A stretch of 64,000 nucleotides of DNA, taken from the NCBI GenBank assembly GCA_030340625.1, contig JAOPHQ010002298.1, positions 1-64,000 on the forward strand, written 5' to 3'. Numbering within the stretch: the stretch's first letter is position 1; each line of letters opens with the position of its first letter. The notes below the pieces were generated by a model. It made no database searches. It worked only from the letters and a program-made list of their open reading frames with translations, and was not told where the DNA came from. This document shows, in pieces, positions 43,630 through 54,286 of the stretch. A program made the translations under genes and the position numbers. This DNA is from Merluccius polli (taxonomy: Eukaryota; Chordata; Actinopteri; Gadiformes; Merlucciidae).

Positions 43630-45369
43630 ACCCTGTTTCCCTCAAGTACTTACTCACATACCTCCTAGAACATGCTGCACAGATTCAGGATGATCACACA
43701 ATCTACATTTACCAGTAGGATGTTTGCCAATTCTGTGTAGCGTGCTATTAAGCTCTGTATGCCCTAATCTGAGGCGGGTAATGACTGCCTCCTCCTTCCT
43801 GCTCCTGCCCACCACTCCTCCTTTCCCCACCTGTTTTTGTATACTATAAAAGTGTCTTCCTGTCTCATTTATATCCCAATATTCCTGCCAAACCTTTTGC
43901 ATTTGTATTTTAGTGATTGTCTTTCCTTCTGCTTTCCCTAGTGGGATATTATTCACTGTTTGTGACCTGAGTGCTTGTTTTGCGAGTATGTCTGCATCCT
44001 CATTGCCCTCCACCCCTGCATGAGCAGGAACCCACAGAAAACAGACTGTCCTCCCCCCGTTATGAAGGCCGTACAGCATTTGATGGATTTCCATGATTAG
44101 ATCTTGCCTGCATGACTTCATGGTCTTAATACTACTGAGTGCTGCCCAGTTATCTGATGCAATGAGTGCATCAGCCCTGTTGTCCATTAACCATCTCATT
44201 GCGAGCGTGATAGCCAGGAGTTCAACTGTTCAACTGTGTACACTGATGCATGATCTGTTGTTCTCTTCTTAATTGCCACTTTGAACTCTGGAATGTAAAC
44301 CGCAGCTCCGGCGTGCCCATTTTCTGGCTCTTTTGATCCATCTGTGAATATTACTACTCCAGTAACTCCCTGCCCGGTCTTCTTTTTGAGCTTCTGCTGA
44401 ATATTAAAATCTACTGACGGCATCTGGAACAACCAGGGACAAATTTCTGGTAGAGGAACATTCAATACTGCACGTCACATACACCAATACTTTCAGCCTT
44501 TACATTTCCAACCCAGCCTAAACTCCAGAAGTTTGACTTGTCATGCTCTGAGCAGTCCAAATATGTCATCATACAGTTAAAGAATATTGGACTGCATACA
44601 CTCCCCTGTGGCATTCCATTTTCAACCATATATGCTGGTGAGTACTCTTTCCCTACTCTGACTTCTATCGTCCTCCCAAAACAGGAAGGCCAACACCCAG
44701 TTATACATCTTCCCTCCCACTCCCAACGTATCCAGTTTGATTAGCAGGCCTTCTTTCCACAACATGTCATACGCTTTCTCTATGTCAAAAAACACAGCAA
44801 CCACCATCTCTTTAATTTGTCTGTGCTTTCCTAATTTCTGATTCTAAGCACAATACTGAGTCCATTGAATTTCTCCCTTCACGAAACCCACTCTGATATG
44901 AAGAAAATAAATCTCTACTTTCTATGAAATACCTCAATCTCTCTATTATCTTATTTTCCATAGTTTTCCCTAACTGAGATGTTAGAGCAATTGGTCTGTA
45001 GTTTGATGGATCTGATGCAACTTTACCTGGTTTTAAAATTGGCACTATAACCGAGTGCTTCCATGCAGCTGGAATCTCCCTTAAATCCCATACTCTGTTA
45101 ATTCATTTCAATATTACCTCTGACATCCATGTTATCTAACATACAGTAGCAAATGTCATCTTTCCCTGGCGCTGACTGCCGGGTGCTGGAGATGGCCCTC
45201 CTTAATTCATATATACTAAATGGAAGATCCAGATTCTCTTCCGTTGTTAGTTTTTTCTTGTTAACTCATGTATTTTGTGCCAGCAAAATACTCCTTTGCT
45301 GCTTACCCTCTGCTGATAGATTTTCTGAACTATTAACTTTAATTAGTGTTTCAGCCAATAGCATCGCCT
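43630..45369 (-). pseudogene. I-type (Nimb-like) LINE ORF2, 3' part: RT and RNase H
   Basis: On the - strand: the finger/palm of reverse transcriptase (VPILKPGKVASDPSNYRPIA, YQSGFREGRNSMDSV, VFFDIEKAYDMLWKEGLL, ENGMPQGSVCSPILFN), then RNase H (VVIFTDGSKEPENG, DALIASDNWAAL, GNEDADILAKQA) and a C-terminal Cys/His stretch (CRLCDHPESVQHVL). The RT YADD box is deleted after SPILFNCMM. An 8-base duplication near 44225 shifts the frame inside RNase H, and an in-frame stop lies near 45105. An RNase H domain after RT marks the I superfamily. The segment ends at 45370, where an LTR has inserted; it continues at 56909. Confidence 0.85.
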
Positions 45370-46016
45370 TGTAACAATCAGCCTCTTAAACTTATTTCTT
45401 TTAACTGGCTGTGCTACTGAAACACACAAGGGGTTCTTCTGAATGAAATTAATAATTAGGAATATCAATAACGGTTCAATAACGTCATAAACATTCAATG
45501 CCTCCTCCACTAAACAGGCAAGAATAGAGGCAGAGGTAAGGCGATTGATAAGTCACACAGCAACAACCAGATATGCAGACGGCGCTGACCACATACAAGA
45601 AAAAACCACACAGCAGATGGTTCAATTCAGTGATGCGCTCTGCGCGTTATATTATAAACACACCAAAACCCGTGCAACTCCCAAAACCCTTGGATTTCCC
45701 CCCCTTTGGCTCAGTCCACAAAATTAAACTATAAGTCCGACCCTAAAGGCCATTCAGCAGTCCGTCCCAGGACCGCGCAACAGTCTTAAAGATCCAAACC
45801 AGGAAACAGGTAGGCCGAGCGAATATCCTCCCGATCCGAAGCGTTGGAAAGTTTATGTCCCAGCGCGTCCTCTTGCTGGAGACGCGCACGGAATAAACAG
45901 TCAAGTCGGTTTTGACCCGAAAACGTGTTCCACTCTCCCCAGTAACAGCAGACACTTATTTCTTATATCTTATTTAGACCTGCTAGGAAAACGAAGGAGC
46001 TTAATTTCATACTTAA
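45370..46016 (+). repeat. LTR (probably solo), left part
   Basis: The segment begins TGTAACAATCAGCC right after GCCT. Its other end, at 56904, is ...GGTGTCACA followed by GCCT. TG...CA ends and a 4-bp duplication fit an LTR. It carries no protein similarity. It is cut at TTAA (46013-46016) by the 10.6-kb unit. Confidence 0.65.
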
Positions 46017-46399
46017 AGGGACACTAAGTAGTTTTTTTAGTAATTTATTACCTCAAATCAACGTCTTCATTCATAAATAAGTCCCCATTGGTGTACAATT
46101 ATCTCTGTCAACAATCTCACTTATCCTCCTGAGCGAAGAATCACTTATCAGAATTTACATAGGACGGGCCAGAGCTATAGAGTAAACAGAGTTACGACAC
46201 TTCCATTGACTCCCGTGGTAAAAATGGCGGACGACACTTTCGGGTTATGGAGACGCCAATAGTTCCAAACAAGGGACGGAGCTCCGTTGATTTCAATTGC
46301 TCGTCAAGAACAATTACAGGTAAGTTGATGAAACGTTTTTTTACATTTTCAAGCATTAGCTATCAGAGTTGACAGTTTTTCCCTCTCAATTGACAGCTC

Positions 46400-47165
46400 C
46401 ATAGGTTCCCCCTCCCCCCAGGTGAAGAGTCTGGGTGTCATCCTCGATGGCTCACTCTCCTTCAAATCCCATATCAACATCACCACCCGCACTGCCTACT
46501 TCCATCTTCGTAATATAAATCGCCTCCGTCCCTCCCTCACCCCCCACACCACCTCTATTCTTGTACATAGCCTTGTCACCTCCCGTATCGATTATTGTAA
46601 CTCTCTCCTATTTGGTCTCCCCCAGAAATCCCTCCATAAGCTCCAACTGGTCCAGAACTCAGCTGCCCGTACCATCTCCCAAACCCCCTCTTTCCACCAC
46701 ATCACCCCCATCCTACAGCAACTCCACTGGCTTCCAATTAACCGCCGTATTAACTTCAAAATTCTCCTTCATACCTTCAAAGCCATTCACAACCTCGCCC
46801 CTCCCTATCAGTCTGACCTCCTTCACACTGCCACCTCCACCCGCTCCCTCAGATCCTCCTCTTCCATCCACCTCACTGTCCCCTCTGCCCGGCTCACCAC
46901 CATGGGGAGCAGAGCTTTCAGCCGCTCTGCTCCCAAACTCTGGAACTCACTCCCATCTGACATCCGAAATATTGACTCCCTCCCTCAGTTCAAATCCTCT
47001 CTCAAAACCCACCTTTTCAGGTCAGCATTCTCCTTGTAGTTGCCATGATGTTTTTACTTGCACTTTTAATGGTTTTGTTACTTGCTTGCTCTTGTTTTAA
47101 ACTGTAAAGCGTCCTTGAGTGTCATGAAAGGCGCTTCGAAATAAAATGTATTATTATTATTATTA
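46400..47165 (+). mobile_element. L2-type LINE 3' end
   Basis: A 5'-truncated copy holding only the RT C-terminal part and 3' UTR, ending in (ATT)n at 47147-47165 after AAGGCGCTTCGAAATAAAAT. Confidence 0.85.
46422..47039 (+). CDS. L2 ORF2 C-terminal fragment (open)
   Basis: A 205-aa open frame: SLGVILDGSLSFKSHINITT, YFHLRNINRLRPSLTPHTTS, SRIDYCNSLLFGLPQKSLHK, ITPILQQLHWLPINRRINFK and FKSSLKTHLFRSAFSL. This is the thumb/C-terminal domain of fish L2 ORF2. No catalytic motif is included, so it has no function of its own. Confidence 0.85.
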   Translation: MKSLGVILDGSLSFKSHINITTRTAYFHLRNINRLRPSLTPHTTSILVHSLVTSRIDYCNSLLFGLPQKSLHKLQLVQNSAARTISQTPSFHHITPILQQLHWLPINRRINFKILLHTFKAIHNLAPPYQSDLLHTATSTRSLRSSSSIHLTVPSARLTTMGSRAFSRSAPKLWNSLPSDIRNIDSLPQFKSSLKTHLFRSAFSL

Positions 47166-47495
47166 GAGGTATACTCTTAGACATCGTTATTTTGCATGAA
47201 ATGTTGATGTTGATGTTAAAAATGTAGTTAGGTCAGTTAGGTCCCTAAATGGATTTAGGGACCTAACTTAAAGCTTGGTAACGGAGGCTAACATGAGGTA
47301 ATTAACGTGATAATTTCACTAAAGTCCTTTAACCTTTTGTTTTCAGGTGACATTATGTAAAGTTGTTTTGATTGTTAGGTTTTAAAACATTTCCAAAATA
47401 CTACCACTAATGCTAATACTAAAATGCTACTGCTATTACTGCTACTATTACTTAAATGCTAGCTGTTTTACTTCTGCTGCTGCTATAACTATTAC

Positions 47496-47498
<3 letters not shown>

Positions 47499-47537
<39 letters not shown>
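47499..47537. repeat. (TAA)n microsatellite
   Basis: About 13 TAA units just beyond the 3' end of the P-like transposase fragment (- strand). Confidence 0.95.
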
Positions 47538-47538
<1 letters not shown>

Positions 47539-47544
47539 CATTTT

Positions 47545-48175
47545 ATTTATTTTATTCTGAACCGAGAGAGGGCAGTCACAATGTGGCGGGACGACATAAG
47601 GTCAAACCAGTGGTCCATCTTCTCCAGGAGCCATGATGTGGTGAGGTTTGATTCAGGACGCTGCTCCTCCTCTACCAGGTACTTTAAGGCAGCACTTGTC
47701 CACTCACTGAAGATGTGCATGGCTGAGCTAACTTTCATCTTTTCGAAGTGGTTAGGCTCCAAGATGGCCCTGGAGAGGTTGGGAGCCAGCTTTAGTGCCA
47801 TACCCTCTTGGTAGGACACCAGATCCTGTAAGGGACCAACAGACACCACACTGGACAGTAGGTGCTCTTTGTTCACCACATCTTGTGGAACGGTGATGGT
47901 CTGACCACGGACAAGGGTGCTCTTCAAGTTACATTACCAGATGTGGGACATCTGCCATGAAATGGAGCCGCCGGTGTGGCTCTATGGGATGTGGAGTCCA
48001 GGGTTTATCACACGTCACCCCAAAAGCTCGCCACATTGCTCTTTTGGGGCTCCCCATGTCACTTGTGACATTAATGACATGAAGCCCTACAGATGCTGCT
48101 GCCTCCACTATAGCAATGATGATGGGCTGGTAGACGGCACCATTGGTGGAATTACTGCTGTAGTGGTATGCCACA
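47545..48175 (-). pseudogene. P-element/THAP9-like transposase, C-terminal fragment
   Basis: On the - strand: AYHYSSNSTNGAVYQPIIIA, HVINVTSDMGSPKRAMWRAF, LHFMADVPHLVM in one frame, then KSTLVRGQTITVPQDVV, LAPNLSRAILEPNHFEKMKV and LEKMDHWFDLMSSRHIVTAL in another. This is the RNase H-like and insertion domain of the P-element/THAP9 transposase group in fish. The Asp of TSDMGSP is a likely catalytic residue. A frame change lies at about 47928. The N-terminal part continues at 49870-50335 after an intervening MITE. Confidence 0.72.
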
Positions 48176-48516
48176 ACTTGCTTCCACCTTGTTGTTAATA
48201 ATGTATAATGTATAGTGTCAATAGTGTACGGTCGATAATGTCTACTTCAACTGTCTGTAATGTTTACCTTTATTTTTGGGATTTACATTAACATTGCTAC
48301 TATTTATAATACATACATAGATATGTTTTCTGTATTTATTGTATGCAGTTTTTAATTATTTTCTCGTATTTTAATGTGTCATCTATTTTCTGTACTTTCT
48401 GCTGTGGCAGCCACATTTCCTGTCTGGGATTGATAAAGTCTCATGCCAATTCCTCAGCCATTGTCCCTGTCAGACACCGATGTCCTGCTTCACTGACCTA
48501 ACTATGATAAACATAT

Positions 48517-49754
48517 AGGGGCAATTGCTCTGTCGCTAACTTAGCCACTTTTTAGAGTTTAGCACGGTTTTAAACTCGTCGGTGACGCAAGAAGTCACGT
48601 GACGTCTTAAGCTCCATTGCTGTGTCGTATGTACCTGTGGTTTAACCTGCAGCTGCGTTTTACCTTGATCTCAATTGCTGTGTCTTCAGAGAAATTCACA
48701 TCAGACACTAGAGGGCGTATTTTGTGCGTGTTAGTCTAGTCTCGAAACGGACATGGTTTTAGAGGAGACTAAACCAGTTTGCAGGATGAAACAAGGCTCC
48801 ATTATAACCGACACACACATAATTAGTTTTATTAATTATTATTAGTAGTATTAATAATAATGTATGATACATTTATACTTATTACGCCAGATAGGCCTTC
48901 AGTACAATAACAATATTGGACATAGTCGACTTGGAATGAGCAGTGATATTTCACGGCTCACGGGGTCTTGGTCGTGCGTCCGCTCAGCAATAGCATTACG
49001 CGCTTTAACTTTAAAGCGCTTCCATAAATTCTTTAAATGTGCCGGGCTGCTCGGTCTTCTGCTGGAAAATCTACTGTTAAATGAGATCATCCCAAACAGA
49101 CTTTCTTCGGAGCGTGGTGGTGGTGGTGTCTTTCCTCTTCCACCGTGTCCACAACACCTCGAATGCAGTACAATAAATATAACTTCTGCTCCTCGTTATA
49201 GTTCTCTATCCGAGACATGTTCATCCTAACTACCCTCTCCTTCTCCGAGAATTTATAGGCGTGGAATTACCCTAATTACTCGCATATTAATTCGTCTTCA
49301 ATTAATTAATCACGTTTGCATGCACACCAAGAGAAAACAATGACAAGTAATTGATTGATTGATTGACGTAGGTGAGGGCAGATTCAGATTCCAGACTCAG
49401 ATTTCCACAAAAAGTAGCCTAGACTATTTCATAATATATTTCAACATTATTTGCGTTTTATTATATTAAAGTTCACTTTACATTCCCATTAAGTTTTTGT
49501 TGGTAATTATAGCACAAAATGCATCCAACATTAAGTTAAGACTGCGTCTGCTGGAGTATAACGAGAAATCAGAGTACTTCTGGTTTAACCCGAGTTTAAC
49601 TAGGAATCAGCTGAACCTGTGTCGGTCAGTACACAGCAATCAGGTTTAACTTCGTGCGCAGCTGCGTGTTAAACTCCAAAACCTCCGGTTTCCGGAGTAC
49701 GGTTTTAAACCGCAGCACAGCTAACGCAATGCTAACTGACAGAGCAATTGCCCC
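48517..49754. mobile_element. PIF/Harbinger-type non-autonomous element
   Basis: GGGGCAATTGCTCTGTC and its inverse GACAGAGCAATTGCCCC are the ends; ATA flanks both sides, a 3-bp target as in PIF/Harbinger. The - strand has remnants (about 49220-48890) with MSRIENYNEEQKLYLLY and LKNLWKRFKVKARNAIAERT, like the Myb/SANT-type accessory protein of Harbinger elements, in two frames. It splits the P-like transposase remnant. Confidence 0.7.
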
Positions 49755-49800
49755 ATAGCAACTAACTAACCATGTTTCACACCACGTGACTGTCCTTGCA

Positions 49801-49866
49801 GGCGGGTAAATTCAGCCTCATTCCAACCATCAACAACTCAGTGACTGCGATGGGGTCCATAGGGAT
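49801..49866 (+). other. Unidentified exon-like segment
   Basis: A 66-nt open segment lies between TCCTTGCAG and GTGAGTATT, good splice sites in phase 0. It would encode AGKFSLIPTINNSVTAMGSI plus GI. I do not recognise the sequence. It lies on the strand opposite to the P-like transposase. It could be a chance match or an exon of another captured gene. Confidence 0.3.
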
Positions 49867-49869
49867 CGT

Positions 49870-49889
49870 GAGTATTTGGAATTTATGAT

Positions 49890-49933
<44 letters not shown>

Positions 49934-50335
49934 TACTATAATTACTCCAGCCAGCATGAAGACACAAGTGTGAGTTGCTCTGCCATTGTGGCCAGGCAGT
50001 GTAACGTTGCCAAACAGCTTTCCTGTCCCCATATGCAGCTCTACGCTTAGGGGTGATGGCCATCTCATCCAAGGTTAGCACACCTCTCCATTTGGCTCAT
50101 GCTACCAGCCTTTAGCTTCAGCATGTCAAAAACCTCTCCCAACACTCCTGGCTTCAGTTTTACATGCTGCATTCTTCTTTGGACAGTGCGGATGTCTGGC
50201 AGAGGGATCTTCATGTTTTGCAGGGTTTTGTATCCTGTTGTGCCTGCTGTAAATCGAATTTGAATTGCCTTGATAGTCTCATTGCCCCACCGAATCACCC
50301 CTTTTTTCTGGTCCCGATTGAAAATTGAAATAAAC
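49870..50335 (-). pseudogene. P-element/THAP9-like transposase, upstream fragment
   Basis: On the - strand: VIRWGNETIKAIQIRFTAG-like sequence, TTGYKTLQNMKIPLPDIRTV, QRRMQHVKLKPGVLGEVFDM, then LTLDEMAI and, after a frame change, GTGKLFGNVTLPGHNG and THTCVFMLAG. The Asp of LTLDEM is the expected first catalytic acid. A (TAA)n run at 49891-49932 follows the break. No THAP domain is visible in the window. Confidence 0.72.
49891..49932. repeat. (TAA)n microsatellite
   Basis: About 14 TAA units within the P-like transposase remnant. Confidence 0.95.
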
Positions 50336-51039
50336 TTTTGTTGTATGTTGTGTATATTATTTATTATTATTCCTATTTTTTCTTACACACACACACACAC
50401 ACACGTTCTTGTTTCAATAATTCTTTAATACAAATCTTGTTTATTTAACAACTTTTGTACCAGTCATACGTATTCCAGTCCATCAGCTCTAACATAAATT
50501 GCAAGTGTGAATAGTTGCTTGTAGAGTTAGATTTTGACTGATCATATTCAAGCATAATTAGTGGTTGTTTGATAGATCTGATACATGGCTCCATCTTAAA
50601 TATCTCCATGGTTCTGATCCATGTCCTACAAAAATAACTAAATGTCCTTTAGTCTCCTACATGTCCTTTTAAAATAACTAAACTTGGTAATAAAGATAAA
50701 ACGTACTTTGGAAAAGCTGACATTTCACAAAACAGGTAAGTACTAAGAGTGCAATAATAATAGCCCAATAATAGTAAAAATTAAATGGTAATGGTAACTT
50801 GTTTATCTAAGTGCAAATACAGAACAACCAACCTTGTAAAGTTAGCATCACTCACGTAAGTAACCTAGCCAAGCTAACACGAACGTTTCCCTCCAAAGGT
50901 TTATTACTATTATTATTATTATTATTATTATTATTCAAGCACAAAAGCTATTATTTTAGCGCAAAAACGGTTAAAAAACGTGTTTTATTTTGATATTTAC
51001 CATGACAAGACAATGACAGCTTGCGGTTTGTTTGGAACT
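50336..51039. other. Unassigned AT-rich sequence
   Basis: Contains (CA)n at about 50383-50405 and (TTA)n at about 50906-50934. No gene recognised. Confidence 0.5.
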
Positions 51040-51468
51040 ATAGAGCGTAACGGTGACCGCCCCCTTTTTAACAGCTCCGGTGCTGGAAGTAAATTTCCCA
51101 TGCATTTATCTCGTCCACTTTTCGTAGAATCCTTATAAAAAGAGTATTAAGCCTTTAACCAAGCCAATCGTTCGTTATGGTAGTCGTGACCATATTATGT
51201 TTGATTCGGGATGAGTAGTTCCTCACTCGGTCAACAAAATAATATAGGTAGTCTTGTACCTTTGCCTTTTCCTCCGTTTTCCAAATTCTTTTTATGCCCG
51301 AATCAAACATAATATGGTCACGACTACCATAACGAACGATTGGCTTGGTTAAAGGCTTAATACTCTTTTTATAAGGATTCTACGAAAAGTGGACGAGATA
51401 AATGCATGGGAAATTTACTTCCGGCACCGGAACGGTTAAAAAGGGGGCGGTCACTGTTACGCTCTATT
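51040..51468. mobile_element. Foldback hairpin element, about 171-bp arms
   Basis: The arm 51040-51210 and the arm 51297-51468 are reverse complements with very few mismatches, around an 86-base loop. They share blocks such as TAGAGCGTAACGGTGACCGC (outer) and ATGTTTGATTCGGG (inner). The whole segment can fold into one long hairpin. No protein is encoded. Confidence 0.92.
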
Positions 51469-51877
51469 GAGGCTTACATGAACCACGTGACAGCCCTAGC
51501 GGCGACATCAAAGCATGTCGTAACTCTGTTTACTCTATAGCTCTGGGATGGGCAAGCTCTATGGAGGCTTCCATGTCCTTCCGGTCTATAGCCGCATTCA
51601 CATACGTCGCTACTCGCCCATCTCTGAGCGAGAACTGTCAATGGAATGTGAATGTGTTCCAGCCGAATGTGGCCAGGACAGGCGATGCGAGTACTAGCGA
51701 TGCGATGTGGGCGGGTACGGAGTTAAAATAATTTTAACTTTCAGCGATGCGAGTGAGGCGAGTAGCAAATCAGAATGTAGAATAGAGATGATTGACAGTT
51801 GACGTCAACAGAGCGTTCTCCAGAGGGCGGCCGCGCGAAAACCACTGCACACCAGAATTTTGGTTCCCACTAGCAAA

Positions 51878-53622
51878 AGCAGCCTGTCTGATGAGCAACT
51901 AATCATCGCTATTTCAAACGAGCCTCTCCTTTACGACACCACATAAAAAAATTACAAGCATAAAAATAAGAAGCACGACGCATGGACCAGGGTGGCTGCC
52001 ATCGTCGGCAATTCTGGTAAGTAGCCTATATTTTAACTTATCTTTTCATTTAGCAGCTAGCGTTAGCGGAATGTGTTTTGCTAGCACCTGTTGTACAGTC
52101 TCTACTTTATTTTGTGCTTAGATCGGCATCTATCTCAAACGAAATATACTATGTCACTTAAACATGTATTACTTAATCACGGTTCCCTTGTATGTTTAGC
52201 TGATGTCACTGTTCAACTTCACACCCAGTGCTTACATGTTTACACCTCGGCGCCTTTTTTGAGAGGAGGAATATTGCGCCTCCGTTTCACACAGCCAGAG
52301 CCACCGGCAGCATAAAATAATGTTTTATGTCTGGATGAATCAAAGCAAGTTAAGACTAGCTGAAAACTTAATGAACTGAATTAGTTACACCTGTGTTTGT
52401 AATACAGTTTCGTGTCAAAGTGGCCCATTCGTGACGAACCTATGTGATGCCACCTTCTCTGCAATGCCTCAAAAACCACAGACCATTTTCTGGAGATGTC
52501 AATGACATTACAGGCTAGCTTTAGGGAAAAGATTAAGAATTTTAAAATATAGGGGTTTTTTGCTATTCAATTTTTTATATTATAATCTCTGATAACTCGG
52601 CTACCTGTCATTTTGGTACCATTTCTGTGTGACTTACAGTAAAGGAGATACAATAAGTCAAAGGTATAGTCCCCACCCCAATTTATTCAAACTGTCTTAG
52701 TCTGAATCTCCCTTAATATTAATGCAAGAAATGTGCAAATTAATTTCTGTGGGTTTCTCATATGACTAAATCAGCATGCTAGATTAGACTTGGAGCTAAG
52801 CTAGTAACTAACTACAATTCTCAGTAGCTTGGCAGTAGCTTCACTATTTCCTGAATCAAGTAACTAAAGTAGCTTAATTATTTTGTAACTGTTGTTTCTG
52901 CTTCTGTTCTTCCAGTGGATGATTGTAAGAGGCGCTGGAAAAACCTCCGTGACACATACAGGGAGGTCCTGTGCAAGGAGTCCGAAAAACGCCGGAGTGG
53001 CGCAGAGGCCTCATTCCAGAGGACATGGCGCTATGCTGCCATAATGACATTTTTAAATCCATTCATGGAGTGGAGGTCCACTAGTGGCAACATGCCAACC
53101 TCTTCTACTTGTGATTCTGAGTCATCCGCACCTGCCCTACCACTGTCCGCTCAAAGTGAGTCTGCGTCGTCCGCACGGGCCCTATCACCGTCCACTCTGG
53201 GGGAGTCTGCTTCGTCCGCACCGGACCCATCACCGTCCACTCTGGGGGAGTCTGCAACGTCTGCACGGGCCCTACCACCGTCTGCTCTGGGGGAGTCTGC
53301 AACGTCCGCACCTACCCTACCACCTTCCACTCCTGTTAGGTCTGTGTCCTTCCCACGCAGCACCATGCATACTCCGGCCAGGCTGCCAACCAAGAGGGCC
53401 AGAGAGGATGCATTTGAGAGCAGGGTCCTAGAGGTGTTGGACCAGGCGGCCAATAGGACAGAAGACCCTGATGAGCAGTTCCTCAAGAGCCTACTCCCAA
53501 TGATGAGGCAACTACACTTCAGGCGCAAGGAAGAGCTGAAAATGAATATGCACCAAATGGTCTACCAGGCACTCTACATGTATAGGCAGGAGGCTGAGGG
53601 GCCTACCATCACAGAGCTGTAG
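51878..53622 (+). CDS. Harbinger accessory MADF-domain gene (two exons, doubtful N-terminus)
   Basis: Probable DNA-binding partner of the transposase. Exon 1 ends at 52016 (KHDAWTRVAAIVGNS, donor GTAAGT); exon 2 is 52916-53622 after CTTCCAG. Joined in phase they give a MADF domain: LSDEQLIIAISNEPLLYD, then DAWTRVAAIVGNSVDDCKRR, WKNLRDTYREVL and FQRTWRYAAIMTFL. A central Ser/Pro/Ala-rich region has four to five 16-residue repeats (LGESATSA type), followed by a helical C-terminus (FLKSLLPMMRQLHFRRKEEL, MHQMVYQALYMYRQEAEG). A TAA at 51944-51946 is in frame within the domain, and no in-frame ATG is seen upstream. So this copy may be damaged, or the first exon differs from what I propose. Confidence 0.72.
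53140..53340 (+). repeat. 48-bp coding minisatellite in the MADF gene
   Basis: Four to five tandem 48-base units with GGGGGAGTCTGC and CCGTCCAC(T) blocks encode 16-residue Ser/Ala/Pro repeats in frame. Confidence 0.85.
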
Positions 53623-54286
53623 TATTTTACATTTTTGTAGTATTTTTCAGTTTTGAATTACCATTTGTATTGAGGTATGTTGTTGGCCACAATAAAAGCC
53701 TTTTCTGTAAATTAGTCATTTTGTAGTTTGTTGTCTTTGTAAATGTGTGCACTCTTCTCACCTTTTTCACCCCTGACCAGTTTGCATGCCTGCTAATTGA
53801 TTGATGTAAATATACCTAATTCCCAGTGATGCCACACCCAGTGCAATACTCCAAGAGGCTGAAATAACAAATAACTAAATTAACCTAACCTTTGCACACA
53901 TAATCTACAAAAAAACATCTGATGTTATGGAAGTGGTTTCAAAGAGTTTCATTTGTTGTGTACATAAAATAGTCATGAAACATACAGTTTTGATGAAATT
54001 AAGAGACCACTGTAAATAGTAAAATAGTAAATAATAAATAGTATAATGGTCTCTTAGGTTTTTTTTTTCAGAGCTGAATGTTACTCATTCTGTACTCTTC
54101 ATTCATAATGGGGGTAGGGGGTCAGTGGAGATAGATAGTGTAAAGTGCAAGTACATTGCCATTGCACTGTTGGGTGGATGGTAGTATGTAGCATGCTTGT
54201 AAACTTGGGATATAGCTTTTTGTATGAAATGTGAGTGGCTCTTAAAAGAGCCTTTTTTGGCCTTTAAAAGGGCCTTTTTGTTGCGC
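53623..54286. other. Harbinger interior between the two convergent genes
   Basis: Contains AATAAA at about 53691, a likely polyadenylation signal for the MADF gene, and TAAATAGTAAAATAGTAAAT simple repeats near 54010. No other gene seen. Confidence 0.5.
53691..53696 (+). terminator. Likely polyadenylation signal of the MADF gene
   Basis: AATAAA about 70 bases after the MADF stop codon (CACAATAAAAGCC context), a normal distance. Confidence 0.5.

Noticed and set aside
53084..53528. Other frames over the MADF gene, with His/Arg or Asp/Gly repeats
   Set aside because: They are shadows of the 48-bp coding minisatellite; the frame with MADF and the helical C-terminus is the real one.
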